Assembly: GCA_963801195.1 (NCBI GenBank)
Contig: CAWDDX010000007.1
Location: 744,001-808,000 of the forward strand
DNA length: 64,000 nucleotides
Source of the DNA: SZUA-36 sp963801195
GTDB taxonomy: Bacteria > Pseudomonadota > Gammaproteobacteria > Xanthomonadales > SZUA-36
Reading direction: 5' to 3'
The number at the start of each line of letters is the position of its first letter. The first letter of the stretch is position 1. Below the pieces are notes generated by a model that saw only the letters and a list, made by a program, of their open reading frames with translations, did no database searches and was not told where the DNA came from. Both the position numbers and the translations under genes were made by a program. This document shows, one piece after another, positions 1 to 10,166 of the stretch.

Positions 1-3000
1 GGGGGCGATGTAGTCGGCGAGGCAACGGTTGTAGCGGCCTTGAGCTTTCGGTTTTTGCTGACGCAGAAAATTGAGACGCCGGGTTTCCGTCTGACGGCTC
101 TCGTCGCTGTATACCACGACATCATCGCCCAGGGATGATGCGGGGAAAATACCAACCGTGGCGCGTGCCTGCAGCCATTTCCCGTCAACGATCTGCGCCA
201 GCATGGTCTGTGCGTCGTCAAACAGGCTTTGTGCTGCTTTACCCTTTTCGGCGTCTTCAAGTATTTCAGGATAACGCCCCTGCATTTCCCAGGTCTGGAA
301 AAAGGGCGTCCAGTCAATCATTGGCACCAGTTCGGCCAGATCAATGTTGTCAAAGACATGCAGTCCGGGTCTTGCGGGTTGACCGATGTCCGCGGCAGAC
401 CATTCCGGTGAAAATGCGTTGCGACGGGCATCAGCCAGGCTGACCGGCGGTTTCCTGGAACTGCCTTCGGACCTGCGCTGACGCATATCCGCGTAATCCC
501 GTGCCGTGCTGGCCGCCAGTTTTTTACGTTCTCCGACGTCACTGAGTTTTCTTGCGACACCAACGGCGCGGGAAGCGTCTTTAACCCAGAAGACGCCGTT
601 GGAGTATTCTGGTTCGATACGCAAAGCGGTGTGCAATGGCGAGGTGGTTGCGCCACCGATCATCAGGGGCTGTTGCAAACCGCGACGTTGCATTTCGCTT
701 GCGACGTGGCGCATTTCTTCAAGTGACGGCGTAATAAGACCGGACAAGCCAACGATGTCGACTTTTTCGCGGAGCGCGGTTTCGATGATGGTTTCGGCAG
801 ATACCATGACGCCAAGATCGATCACTTCATAGTGATTGCAGCTCAGCACTACGCCAACGATATTCTTTCCGATATCGTGGACGTCACCCTTGACGGTGGC
901 CATCAGGACACGCACGAGCCGCTCCCCGCCGTTGCCGGTGCGGCGCTTTTCCTCTTCGATATAGGGAACCAGTACCGCCACTGCCTGCTTCATGACGCGT
1001 GCGCTCTTTACCACCTGTGGCAAAAACATACGCCCGTCGCCAAACAGGTCGCCGACGATGTTCATACCGTCCATCAGCGGGCCTTCGATGACATCCAGGG
1101 CGCGTACAGACGCGGCCCGCGCTTCCTCGGTATCCTCCTTGATGTAGGTATTGATACCCTTGATGAGTGAATGCTTGAGACGCTCGGACACGGTTCCTTT
1201 TCGCCAGGCCTCATCGATTGCTTCACTCTTGCTGACACCCTGGTATGCCTGGGCCAGTTCAAGCAGACGGTCGGTCGCATCCGGGCGCCGGTTAAGCACG
1301 ACATCTTCGACCGCATCGCGCAATGCCGGATCGATTTGATCGTAAATCTCGAGCTGGCCGGCGTTAACGATGCCCATGTCCATACCGGCGTGTACCGCGT
1401 GGTACAGAAACACGCTGTGAATGGCCTCGCGAATCCTGTCCTGTCCCCTGAAGGAAAATGAAATATTGCTCACGCCGCCTGAAATCAGCGCGCCCGGACA
1501 GGATTGCTTGATTTGCCGTGTGGCCTCAATAAAATCAACACCATAGCTGTTGTGCGCGTCGATACCGGTGGCCACGGCAAAGATATTGGGGTCAAAAATG
1601 ATATCTTCGGGGGGAAATCCCACCGTTTCAGTCAACAGTTTCCAGGCCCTTTGACAAAAACTGACGCGTTTCTCAAGCGTGTCGGCCTGGCCGTTTTCAT
1701 CAAAAGCCATGACGATCACGGCTGCGCCAAAACGCAGTATGGCATGCGCCTGGGCAATAAATGCCGCTTCACCTTCCTTGAGGCTGATTGAGTTGACCAC
1801 ACCTTTTCCCTGTAAACAGGCCAGCCCCGCTTCGAGCACTTCCCAACGGGATGAATCCAGCATGACCGGCACCCGGGCAATGTCGGGTTCTGACGCGATC
1901 TGGTGCAGAAAGCGGGTCATGACTTCGACACCGTCCAGCAGGCCTTCATCCATGTTGATATCGATGATCTGCGCACCGTTCATGATCTGCTGCCCGGCAA
2001 CCTCCACGGCTGCTTCAAAGTCATCCGCCTGGATGAGGCGGCGAAATTTTGCCGAGCCGGTGACGTTGGTACGTTCCCCGACATTGACGAAATTCAGATC
2101 AGGCGTCAGCGTCAATGGCTCCAGGCCGGATAGACGGCAATAAGGTATGGGCCCGGGCGGGGTCCTGGGTTTCTGTCCCTTGAGTGCATCGCCAATGGCA
2201 CTGATGTGCTCCGGCCTTGTGCCGCAACAGCCACCTGCCATGTTGATCAGACCGGCGGACGCAAACTCCGCAATGACCGATGCCATGTTTTCGGGCGTGT
2301 CATCGTATCCGCCCAATTCATTCGGCAGGCCGGCGTTAGGATGAACGCTGACCGGGCATTCTGCAACCCGCGACAACTCCTGCAGCCAGGGTCTTAATTC
2401 CGAGGCGCCCAGGGCGCAATTCAAACCGATACAAGCCGGCTTTGCATGACGCACGGAATGCCAGAATGCCGCAACGGTCTGTCCCGAAAGCGTGCGACCG
2501 CTGGCGTCGGTTATGGTGCCCGAGATCATCACGGGGACACGAAAACCCATCTCAGTGAATACATCGTCAATGGCGATGAGTGCGGCCTTACAGTTGAGCG
2601 TATCAAAAACCGTTTCCACCATCAGGATGTCGGCGCCGCCTTCAATTAAACCAGCAGCGGCTTCGGCATAGGTCTCGCGCAATTGAGCGAAGCTGACATT
2701 ACGGAAGTCGGGGCGGTTCACGTCGGGCGATAGTGAAGCCGTGCGGTTGGTCGGTCCGATCGAACCAACGACAAAACGTGGTTTTGCCGGATCCTGCCTG
2801 GAAAAATGGTCCGCTTCGGTTCGCGCCAGCCGGGCAGCTTCTGAATTTAACTCCCTGACCAGGGACTCCATGCCGTAATCGGACTGGGAAATGCTTGTGC
2901 TGTTAAAAGTATTGGTTTCGATCAGGTCTGCGCCGGCCTGCAGAAATGAACGGTGAATACCGGATATTTTCTCCGGCTGGGTCAGGGTCAGCAGATCATT

Positions 3001-3177
3001 ATTGCCACGCAGCGGCATCGCGTGGTCTTTGAACCTCTGGCCACGAAAATCAGCCTCATCCAACTCAAAACCTTGGATCATGGTGCCCATGGCCCCATCG
3101 AGGATCAGGATCCTCTCGGACAACAGCTTTTGCAGCAGGGCGGCGCGTTGCGAATCTTTACAATTTTGAAAATACAT
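1..3177 (-). CDS. metH: Cobalamin-dependent methionine synthase (partial, C-terminus cut off)
   Basis: Transfers a methyl group from 5-methyltetrahydrofolate to homocysteine through bound cobalamin, the last step of methionine synthesis. I translated the minus strand from the ATG at 3177: 1059 codons stay open to the window edge, against about 1230 in E. coli, so only the end of the reactivation domain is missing. Visible order: homocysteine/zinc domain (Cys254 in GLNCALG, Cys317-Cys318 in GGCCGT), pterin-binding barrel (about 350-620), cap, and B12 domain with the cobalt-ligating His767 in DVHDIGKN, then the start of the AdoMet domain. It lies 33 bp downstream of the ArsR/methyltransferase gene on the same strand, probably in one transcript. 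Plus-strand ORFs over this region are antisense shadows. Confidence 0.97.
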   Translation of the reverse strand, partial: MYFQNCKDSQRAALLQKLLSERILILDGAMGTMIQGFELDEADFRGQRFKDHAMPLRGNNDLLTLTQPEKISGIHRSFLQAGADLIETNTFNSTSISQSDYGMESLVRELNSEAARLARTEADHFSRQDPAKPRFVVGSIGPTNRTASLSPDVNRPDFRNVSFAQLRETYAEAAAGLIEGGADILMVETVFDTLNCKAALIAIDDVFTEMGFRVPVMISGTITDASGRTLSGQTVAAFWHSVRHAKPACIGLNCALGASELRPWLQELSRVAECPVSVHPNAGLPNELGGYDDTPENMASVIAEFASAGLINMAGGCCGTRPEHISAIGDALKGQKPRTPPGPIPYCRLSGLEPLTLTPDLNFVNVGERTNVTGSAKFRRLIQADDFEAAVEVAGQQIMNGAQIIDINMDEGLLDGVEVMTRFLHQIASEPDIARVPVMLDSSRWEVLEAGLACLQGKGVVNSISLKEGEAAFIAQAHAILRFGAAVIVMAFDENGQADTLEKRVSFCQRAWKLLTETVGFPPEDIIFDPNIFAVATGIDAHNSYGVDFIEATRQIKQSCPGALISGGVSNISFSFRGQDRIREAIHSVFLYHAVHAGMDMGIVNAGQLEIYDQIDPALRDAVEDVVLNRRPDATDRLLELAQAYQGVSKSEAIDEAWRKGTVSERLKHSLIKGINTYIKEDTEEARAASVRALDVIEGPLMDGMNIVGDLFGDGRMFLPQVVKSARVMKQAVAVLVPYIEEEKRRTGNGGERLVRVLMATVKGDVHDIGKNIVGVVLSCNHYEVIDLGVMVSAETIIETALREKVDIVGLSGLITPSLEEMRHVASEMQRRGLQQPLMIGGATTSPLHTALRIEPEYSNGVFWVKDASRAVGVARKLSDVGERKKLAASTARDYADMRQRRSEGSSRKPPVSLADARRNAFSPEWSAADIGQPARPGLHVFDNIDLAELVPMIDWTPFFQTWEMQGRYPEILEDAEKGKAAQSLFDDAQTMLAQIVDGKWLQARATVGIFPASSLGDDVVVYSDESRQTETRRLNFLRQQKPKAQGRYNRCLADYIAP

Positions 3178-3210
3178 GCTTTTTACCGGTTAGTGTTTTT
3201 GCTGGGAAGA

Positions 3211-4155
3211 TCAGCCGGGTTTTCCGGCCATCAGGGTCAGCACCTCGAAATTGGGCGTGCGTTTTTCAACGGCCGAAATCCGGATGTTTCGTGGTTCGAG
3301 CCCGGAACGTTTGCAAAACCGCTGCAACTGCGATTCTGTGAAACCAAGGTTGAGGTGGTTGTAAGCCACGACCGCGTTCTCGTGCAGGTGTTTACGCAAG
3401 GTTGCTGCCAACAGGTGTCCACCGGGTCGCAGCACCCGGCTGGCCTCGTTGAAAACCTTCTGTGGATCGTTGGTATAGGTCAGCGCATGCATCAGTAATA
3501 CCGTGTCATACGTGTTGTCTGAAACCGGCAAGTCATGCATGTCGCCCGTCGCAAACCTGACATTGGTACAATTGCTCAAGCGCGCCCTGCCTGCATCCAC
3601 GACCCTTTGGCTGATGTCAAGGCATTGTATGCTGCGGGCCCTTGGTGCCAGCAATTCGGCGAGCACGCCATCACCTGAAGCCACGTCCAGCACGTCCCCG
3701 AGTTCGAGTAGTTGTACGATGGTTCGCGTGGTGACTTCCCAGGTCCGGCCCGGCGAGTAGTGTCGCTCCATGTCGCCAGCGACCGTGTCAGCCCAGTTCG
3801 AATTACCACCGCGCGCGTTCAAAACCTGGGGAATACGTTCCGAATCCTGTTGTATCAAGGGATCGGAGGTGTTTGAGCGCAACAGATCCCACAAGGTGTT
3901 GAGGCCGGGGTCGGCGATGGTGGCTGCCATGCGGTAATAAACGGATACCCCTTCGCGGCGATCGCTCACCAGACCCGCCTCTTTCAGCTTCGCCAGGTGT
4001 GTCGAAACCCTGGGCTGTGCCAGCTGTGTAACAGCCGCAAGTTCGGCAACACTCAACTCCTCCCGGTCTACCAGCATCAGCAGGCGTAATCGGGTGCTGT
4101 CGGACAGCAGCCGAAAGTGTTGCGAGGCATGTGCCAGGTCCATCTTGGAATGCAT
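3211..4155 (-). CDS. ArsR-family regulator fused to a SAM-dependent methyltransferase (SahR-like)
   Basis: 314 aa. Residues 1-90 form an ArsR-type winged helix (FRLLSDSTRLRLL, then a recognition helix near QLAQPRVSTHLAKL). Residues about 130-300 are a class I methyltransferase domain with motif I VLDVASGDGVLAELL. This fusion next to metH matches the SahR family, which senses S-adenosylhomocysteine and controls the methionine/SAM cycle in proteobacteria; applying that here is inference. The methyltransferase fold may act only as the ligand sensor. It precedes metH with 33 bp between, and a palindrome covers its start region, consistent with autoregulation. A second ATG at codon 5 is an alternative start. 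Confidence 0.88.
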   Translation of the reverse strand: MHSKMDLAHASQHFRLLSDSTRLRLLMLVDREELSVAELAAVTQLAQPRVSTHLAKLKEAGLVSDRREGVSVYYRMAATIADPGLNTLWDLLRSNTSDPLIQQDSERIPQVLNARGGNSNWADTVAGDMERHYSPGRTWEVTTRTIVQLLELGDVLDVASGDGVLAELLAPRARSIQCLDISQRVVDAGRARLSNCTNVRFATGDMHDLPVSDNTYDTVLLMHALTYTNDPQKVFNEASRVLRPGGHLLAATLRKHLHENAVVAYNHLNLGFTESQLQRFCKRSGLEPRNIRISAVEKRTPNFEVLTLMAGKPG

Positions 4156-4185
4156 ATATCTTTCTATCCTGATCTAAAGATATAT
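4154..4185. promoter_or_regulatory. Palindromic operator candidate for the ArsR-methyltransferase/metH operon
   Basis: A perfect 10-bp inverted repeat, ATATATCTTT and AAAGATATAT, separated by 12 bp. It covers the start codon and ribosome-binding region of the minus-strand regulator gene. ArsR-family dimers bind AT-rich inverted repeats of this kind, so autoregulation is the simplest reading. Confidence 0.6.
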
Positions 4186-4314
4186 AGAGGTTAACCAGTC
4201 AGGTCAGGCAGGTCAACCGGCAGCATCTTATGGGCGACAACATAAGCCGCCGACAAATTCCGGAATACGGCTCCAAAGACCCATATTTAGTTCGTTTCAG
4301 AGTGGCAAAGCCTT

Positions 4315-4320
4315 TATAAT
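4315..4320 (+). promoter_or_regulatory. -10 promoter element for the glutamate dehydrogenase operon
   Basis: A perfect TATAAT lies 70 bp upstream of the chosen gdhB start. The -35 region about 17-18 bp upstream (TTCGTT) is poor, so the promoter is plausible but weak or activator-dependent. Confidence 0.4.
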
Positions 4321-4390
4321 TCGCGTCTACTTCAGGGCGGTCATATCGGCCGTCTTGCAAACCCATACACCGAAGAGGTGGAGTCAGTTG

Positions 4391-7300
4391 ATGAAAGCCA
4401 AAAGTGAGAAAAGCAAACAGTCATTACTCAATAAAATCAAGGCTGTAGTGACCAGCCGGATGGAGGTAGCGGCGGCGGAGCGGGCGACGGTTTTTTGCGA
4501 TGCCTTTTTCAAGCGCGTACCCATTACCGTACTGGCTGAGGACCACCCGGACAACGTCGCCGCGATGGTGAACAGCCAACTTGAATTTCTGAAAAAAAGA
4601 GCGAAGGGCGAGCTGTCGATTCGTGTTTTCAACCCTGGAATAGAACACGATGGCTGGGAATGCAAACACACGGTCGTAGAATTATCCAATGACGATATGC
4701 CTTTCCTGGTGGACACGTCCAGCATGGCTCTGCACGAGCTTAACCTGGGCGTGCACTTGATCGTTCACCCGGTCTTGAACGTTGAGCGAGATGCACGCGG
4801 CAACCTCAAGTCTATTCATCCCCGGTCCACGAAGAACTCGGTAAAAGAGTCATTTATCCATATCCATTTCGATATGCACACCGACCCGGCGGTGCTGGCC
4901 GCTGTCGAGACGTTGCTCAAAAGCCGCATGGCCATGGTGCGAAGGACCGTGGCGGATTGGCAACCAATGAAATCAAGCCTGGAACAAGCGATTTCCGAGT
5001 TTGGGACGAATGCGCCGGACCTGACCGAATCGGTCCGAAAAGAATGCGTGGATTTCCTCAACTGGGTGAATGACGACCATTTCATGTTTATTGGTGCTCG
5101 CAGCTATGACATCGTTGAAAAAGGCAATATCGCCTCACTGAAAGTGGTTGATGGTACCGGTCTCGGCCTGTTACGCGAGGACGGAAAAACGGTGTTGAGC
5201 CGACCCATCGCCAGCGTCAGTGACGAGTCCCGTTTCAATCCCAAGGCGCCGCTGATCGTTACCAAGGCCAATAACCGTTCGCCGATGCACCGCGATGGTT
5301 ATATGGACTATATCGGTGTGCTGCGCTTTGACAAGAAAGGCAAGGTGGTCGGTGAGCACCGGTTTATCGGTCTGTTTACCTCGCTGGCATACCAGCAACG
5401 GATTGCAGATACGCCATTGATCGCCATGAAGGTCAAAACGGTGCTGGAGAATTCCGGACTGAAGGAAAACCGCCACGCCTGGAAATCGTTGCTGCACATC
5501 CTGGAAACCCTGCCGAGGGACGAGATATTTCAGGCCAGCAGCACGGAGTTGCTATCCATCGCAATGGGCGTGCTCGATTTGCAGGAGCGTCAATCGGTGC
5601 GACTGTTTATCCGCAGGGAGCGGTTCGGCCGTTTTTTCTCCTGCCTGGTCTATATTCCAAGGGATTACTGGAATACCGAAAACCGGGAAAAAATTCAACG
5701 CATACTCAAGCGTGCCCTGAAGGGGGGGAAACTGGATTACATGATTCAGCTTTCAGATTCGGCGCTCGCCCGCTTGCACGTCATCATTCGGCCAAAGGCC
5801 GGAGCAGAACCCCTGGTCGACGTTCACGAACTCGAGAACAAGATCGTCAATGCTCTGCGCTCGTGGAATGAAGGGCTGACCAATATTCTGAAACAGAATC
5901 ATGGTGAAGAGATAGGCTTGCAGTTGGCGCGCAAATTCGGCAAGGCCTTTCCGGCAGCTTACATGGAGGATATTTCTCCCTGGGTCGGTGCCTCAGACGT
6001 TGAAAAAATGGACTTGCTGAAAGATGAAAATGATTTGCAGTTGAGTCTTTACCGGCCCCGGGCAACGGACGCAGAAGTTGAAGCCAAGTCGGCTGATACC
6101 GGCATCATCCGTTTCAAGATATTCAAAAAGAACCGCCCGATTCCCTTGTCGGATGTCCTGCCGATGCTCGAGGACCTGGGTTTGCGCATCGTCAGTGAAA
6201 GACCCTATAAATTGAAATTTGAAAACAAGGAATCCATCTGGATCCAGGATTTTGACATGGTATACGGCCATGGCAAGGACCTGGATATCGAGACGGTGCG
6301 CGACATGTTCCAGGAGGCTTTTGAAAATACCTGGCGGGGGCTTACCGTCAGCGATGGGTTTAACGGCCTGATCCTCGCCTGTCAGCTTGACTGGCGGCAG
6401 GTCAAGGGAATACGGGCGTATTGCAAGTACCTGTTGCAGACCGGCATTCCCTATTCGCAGGCTTACATGGAGGAAACACTGGCCAAACATCCGCTGATGG
6501 CGCGTTTGCTGGTGGAGTTGTTCGATGCCATGTTCAACCCGGCGCGTGACGGCGAAAGTGACTATCGCAAGGAATTGGCGGTCAAGAACCTGCGGCGAAT
6601 ATTCGCAGGCCTGTCGACTCTCAAGCACTGCAATGACAAGGTCCTGCTGGAACTGCTGGACAGCGTGGTGGCTGCACGCCGGAAACCACGCGAGGTCCAG
6701 GTTGCGACCATCAAAAAGATTTACAGGCTCGCCTTGTCGCGCATCAGCAGTATCGATGAGGACAGCATCCTTTTTTCATTTTACGAGGCGATCAAGGGTA
6801 CGCTGCGGACCAATTTCTACCAATTGGATGAACATGGGCAACTGCATGAATACATGAGTTTCAAGCTTGATTCTGCCAAAATGCCACACCTTCCGAAACC
6901 GTTGCCATTCAGGGAAATCTGGGTATTTTCGTCCGCGGTCGAAGGCATACACCTGCGCGGCGGCAAGGTTGCACGTGGCGGCCTGCGCTGGTCTGACCGG
7001 AAAGAGGATTTCCGCACGGAAGTGCTGGGTCTGATGAAGGCACAGAACGTGAAGAACACCATCATTGTACCGGTAGGCGCAAAGGGTGGATTTGTCGTCA
7101 AGCACCTGCCGAAAAACGGGAATCGTGACCAGGTAATGGCCGAAGTTGTCAGGTGTTATAAGATATTTATCAATGCCTTATTGGATGTTACTGATAATCT
7201 GGATCATAATAAGGTTATCCCGGCCGCCCAACTGGTTCGATACGATGAAGACGACCCGTACCTCGTCGTGGCGGCCGATAAAGGCACCGCGACATTTTCA

Positions 7301-9373
7301 GATACGGCCAATGCCATCGCATTGCAGCGTGGGTTCTGGCTGGGAGACGCATTTGCATCCGGCGGTTCTGTCGGGTATGACCATAAAGCCATAGCTATCA
7401 CCGCGCGTGGCGCGTGGGAGGGGGTCAAGCGTCATTTCCGGGAAATGGGCCGGGATATTCAAAAAGAACCCTTCAGTGTGGTGGGTATCGGGGATATGTC
7501 GGGTGATGTTTTCGGTAACGGGATGTTGCTTTCCACCCAGATCCAGTTAAGGGCCGCGTTTAACCACATGCATATTTTCCTGGACCCGAACCCGGACATC
7601 AAACAAAGCTTCAAGGAACGCAAGCGCCTGTTTGATATGCCGAGGTCCGGTTGGGAAGATTACAATCGTGAACTGATATCGCAGGGTGGCGGCATCTTCT
7701 CGAGGCTCGAAAAGAGCATCCCGCTCAGCAAGGAAGTGCGGGACTGGTTGAACGTTGAAGATAAACAGGTGGCGCCAAACGAATTGATACGGGTTCTGTT
7801 GAAAGCGGAAGTCGACCTCCTGTGGAACGGCGGTATTGGCACCTACGTCAAGGCGTCGGGCGAAAGCAACGCCGAGGTGGGGGATGCACAGAATAACTGG
7901 CTGCGCATTAACGGCCAGGAGTTACGCTGCAAAGTGGTCGGTGAAGGCGGAAACCTCGGGTTTACCCAACTCGGCCGAATCGAATATGCACAGTCGGGTG
8001 GCCGTCTCAATACCGACTTTATCGATAATTCGGCCGGTGTGGACTGTTCGGATCACGAGGTCAACATCAAGATATTGCTGAACCAGGTTATACGCGCGGG
8101 CAAATTGACCGAGCGCAACAGGAACAAGCTGTTGGCGGAAATGACCGATGAAGTGGCCGAATTGGTATTGCGCAACAATTACTTGCAGACCCAGACCATC
8201 TCCATGATGGAAACCCTGACCGGAGCGCGCCTGGGTGCCAAACAGCATTTCATTTCCGTGCTGGAAAGCGAGGGCATCCTGGATCGCGACCTGGAAAAAC
8301 TGCCACATGACGATGAACTCACAAGGCGCCGGGGTCTCGGGCTGGGCATGAACCGGCCGGAACTGTCCATCTTGTTGTCTTACAGCAAAATCATGCTATA
8401 TCGTCAGTTGCTGGATTCAGACGTCCCGGAAGACCCCTGGTTGTCACAGGAGTTGCAACGCTATTTCCCCAAACCGTTGCAGGAAAAATACAGCGCTTAC
8501 ATGGACGGGCACAGGCTGAAGCGTGAAATTATCGCGACCCAGGTGACCAATAGCCTGGTTAACCGCATGGGTGCTTCTTTTGCACTGCGTATGCATGAGG
8601 ATACGGGAGCCAGCGCGGCGGAAGTGGCCAGGGCGTTCACCATTGCCCGGGAAATTTTCAGGGCGCGCGAATTCTGGAGCCGGATAGAGGCGCTGGATAA
8701 CAAGGTTGGCTGCAAGTCGCAGATCAGCGCGACACTGTCGATGTGGAACCTGCTCCGCCAGGCCACACGCTGGGTCCTCAACCAGCCTGGTCACAGTCTG
8801 GACATCCGTGCGAGCATCGAGCGTCTGACACCCGGGTTGGAAATACTGGAGAAGAAAATCAGTCACACCCTGAATGCCGTGGAAAAGGAACAGGTGCAAA
8901 AGTATGCGGAGCCGCTGATCGCGGACGGCATGCCAAAAAACCTGGCCATCCAGGCAGCCACCCTGCATTTGCTCTATCCGGCCCTGGATGTGGTTGAAAC
9001 GGCTGCCAGGCGGAATGCCGACGTGGCCGGTGTGGCCACGGTATTTTTTGGACTGGGTGACAGCCTGAGCCTCAAATGGCTACGCGAAAGCGTTGAGAAA
9101 CTGCCCGTTGAAGGTCAATGGCATGCACACGCCCGCGGCAACCTGCGCGACGAATTGTATTCGCAGCACCGCCAGCTTGCCGGCAGGGTACTGGAAGCCT
9201 ATCCAGCTGAAAAAGATCCGGTGAAAAGCTGGATGGCAGCCAATAGCAAAGCGGTCGAACGTGTTACGCTCATGCTCAGCGATATGCAGGGGTTAACAAT
9301 CATGGATTATGCTACGGCCTCTGTCGCAGTCCGCTACCTCGACGTGCTGCTGGCGCAAACGCAAACGAAATGA
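4391..9373 (+). CDS. gdhB: NAD-specific glutamate dehydrogenase, large (180-kDa) type
   Basis: Oxidative deamination of glutamate to 2-oxoglutarate with NAD+. Very long protein (1660 aa), as expected for the GDH-180 family (about 1600 aa). The N-terminal half holds ACT-like regulatory regions; the catalytic core contains GGLRWSDR near residue 863, PVGAKGGF (substrate lysine) near 893, and GIGDMSGDVFGNG near 1032, followed by VVGEGGNLGFTQ. I chose ATG 4391 because AGGTGGAG sits 8 bp upstream; the frame is open from a TTG at 4355. Its stop overlaps the NAD kinase start (ATGA), so the two are translationally coupled. Confidence 0.96.
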   Translation: MKAKSEKSKQSLLNKIKAVVTSRMEVAAAERATVFCDAFFKRVPITVLAEDHPDNVAAMVNSQLEFLKKRAKGELSIRVFNPGIEHDGWECKHTVVELSNDDMPFLVDTSSMALHELNLGVHLIVHPVLNVERDARGNLKSIHPRSTKNSVKESFIHIHFDMHTDPAVLAAVETLLKSRMAMVRRTVADWQPMKSSLEQAISEFGTNAPDLTESVRKECVDFLNWVNDDHFMFIGARSYDIVEKGNIASLKVVDGTGLGLLREDGKTVLSRPIASVSDESRFNPKAPLIVTKANNRSPMHRDGYMDYIGVLRFDKKGKVVGEHRFIGLFTSLAYQQRIADTPLIAMKVKTVLENSGLKENRHAWKSLLHILETLPRDEIFQASSTELLSIAMGVLDLQERQSVRLFIRRERFGRFFSCLVYIPRDYWNTENREKIQRILKRALKGGKLDYMIQLSDSALARLHVIIRPKAGAEPLVDVHELENKIVNALRSWNEGLTNILKQNHGEEIGLQLARKFGKAFPAAYMEDISPWVGASDVEKMDLLKDENDLQLSLYRPRATDAEVEAKSADTGIIRFKIFKKNRPIPLSDVLPMLEDLGLRIVSERPYKLKFENKESIWIQDFDMVYGHGKDLDIETVRDMFQEAFENTWRGLTVSDGFNGLILACQLDWRQVKGIRAYCKYLLQTGIPYSQAYMEETLAKHPLMARLLVELFDAMFNPARDGESDYRKELAVKNLRRIFAGLSTLKHCNDKVLLELLDSVVAARRKPREVQVATIKKIYRLALSRISSIDEDSILFSFYEAIKGTLRTNFYQLDEHGQLHEYMSFKLDSAKMPHLPKPLPFREIWVFSSAVEGIHLRGGKVARGGLRWSDRKEDFRTEVLGLMKAQNVKNTIIVPVGAKGGFVVKHLPKNGNRDQVMAEVVRCYKIFINALLDVTDNLDHNKVIPAAQLVRYDEDDPYLVVAADKGTATFSDTANAIALQRGFWLGDAFASGGSVGYDHKAIAITARGAWEGVKRHFREMGRDIQKEPFSVVGIGDMSGDVFGNGMLLSTQIQLRAAFNHMHIFLDPNPDIKQSFKERKRLFDMPRSGWEDYNRELISQGGGIFSRLEKSIPLSKEVRDWLNVEDKQVAPNELIRVLLKAEVDLLWNGGIGTYVKASGESNAEVGDAQNNWLRINGQELRCKVVGEGGNLGFTQLGRIEYAQSGGRLNTDFIDNSAGVDCSDHEVNIKILLNQVIRAGKLTERNRNKLLAEMTDEVAELVLRNNYLQTQTISMMETLTGARLGAKQHFISVLESEGILDRDLEKLPHDDELTRRRGLGLGMNRPELSILLSYSKIMLYRQLLDSDVPEDPWLSQELQRYFPKPLQEKYSAYMDGHRLKREIIATQVTNSLVNRMGASFALRMHEDTGASAAEVARAFTIAREIFRAREFWSRIEALDNKVGCKSQISATLSMWNLLRQATRWVLNQPGHSLDIRASIERLTPGLEILEKKISHTLNAVEKEQVQKYAEPLIADGMPKNLAIQAATLHLLYPALDVVETAARRNADVAGVATVFFGLGDSLSLKWLRESVEKLPVEGQWHAHARGNLRDELYSQHRQLAGRVLEAYPAEKDPVKSWMAANSKAVERVTLMLSDMQGLTIMDYATASVAVRYLDVLLAQTQTK

Positions 9374-10134
9374 CTACCACGCGTATTCATTTCGTAGCGA
9401 GCCAGGTCGACTCCGCCGGCGCTGCGGCTGCGTTGATGCAAAAACGCTACGGGCAAACCGTGCTGGCCGATGCCGACGTGATCGTCGCACTGGGCGGTGA
9501 CGGTTTCATGTTACGCACCCTTCATCGCGTCATCCCGCGGAACATACCGGTATTCGGTATGAAGATCGGGGATGTCGGGTTCCTGATGAATCGTTACAGC
9601 CAGGATGACCTCGCGGAAAGATTGGCTACTGCGACTCCAGTCAGTCTGAACCCGCTTCGAATGGTGGCATTGACAGAGTCGGGCACCGAGACCAGCGCCC
9701 TGGCCATCAATGAGATTTCGCTGCTGCGCCAAACCAACCAGGCTGCCCACATCCGCGTCATTGTCAACGACTCGACAAAGGTGGAAGACCTGGTTTGTGA
9801 CGGGGTCCTGCTGGCGACCGCCGCCGGCAGTACCGCATATAACTTCTCGGTGCGTGGTCCGATTCTACCCCTCGGCACCGATGCATTGGCGCTGACACCG
9901 ATCAGTCCATTCCGGCCGAGACGCTGGAACGGTGCCATTCTGCCGAATTCCGCGAGGGTTCGTTTCGAGATTCTTGACCATTACAAGCGGGCTGTCAGTG
10001 CAACGGCGGACGCATACGAAGTACGGGATGTCATCCAGGTAGACGCGTTCGAGGATAAGGAAGTCGAACTGAAACTGTTGTTCGATCCGGCCCATTCTTT
10101 GGAGGAACGGATACTCAACGAGCAGTTCCTCTAA
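9370..10134 (+). CDS. nadK: NAD kinase
   Basis: Phosphorylates NAD+ to NADP+ in the cytosol. 254 aa, similar to the short NAD kinases of alphaproteobacteria and shorter than the roughly 290 aa of E. coli. The diagnostic GGDG motif is at about residues 42-45 (ALGGDGFMLRTLH), and NEISLLR plus DGVLLATAAGSTAY match the substrate-binding core. It starts inside the gdhB stop codon (ATGA), so its supply is tied to that of a very large NAD-consuming dehydrogenase, an arrangement I have not seen as standard. Confidence 0.92.
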   Translation: MTTTRIHFVASQVDSAGAAAALMQKRYGQTVLADADVIVALGGDGFMLRTLHRVIPRNIPVFGMKIGDVGFLMNRYSQDDLAERLATATPVSLNPLRMVALTESGTETSALAINEISLLRQTNQAAHIRVIVNDSTKVEDLVCDGVLLATAAGSTAYNFSVRGPILPLGTDALALTPISPFRPRRWNGAILPNSARVRFEILDHYKRAVSATADAYEVRDVIQVDAFEDKEVELKLLFDPAHSLEERILNEQFL

Positions 10135-10166
10135 GCCGGAATACGGGCCGCTCTGCTAGTCATATG

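Noticed and set aside
135..3175. Many plus-strand ORFs of 60-180 codons over metH
   Set aside because: They are antisense to a continuous MetH reading frame on the minus strand with all catalytic motifs.
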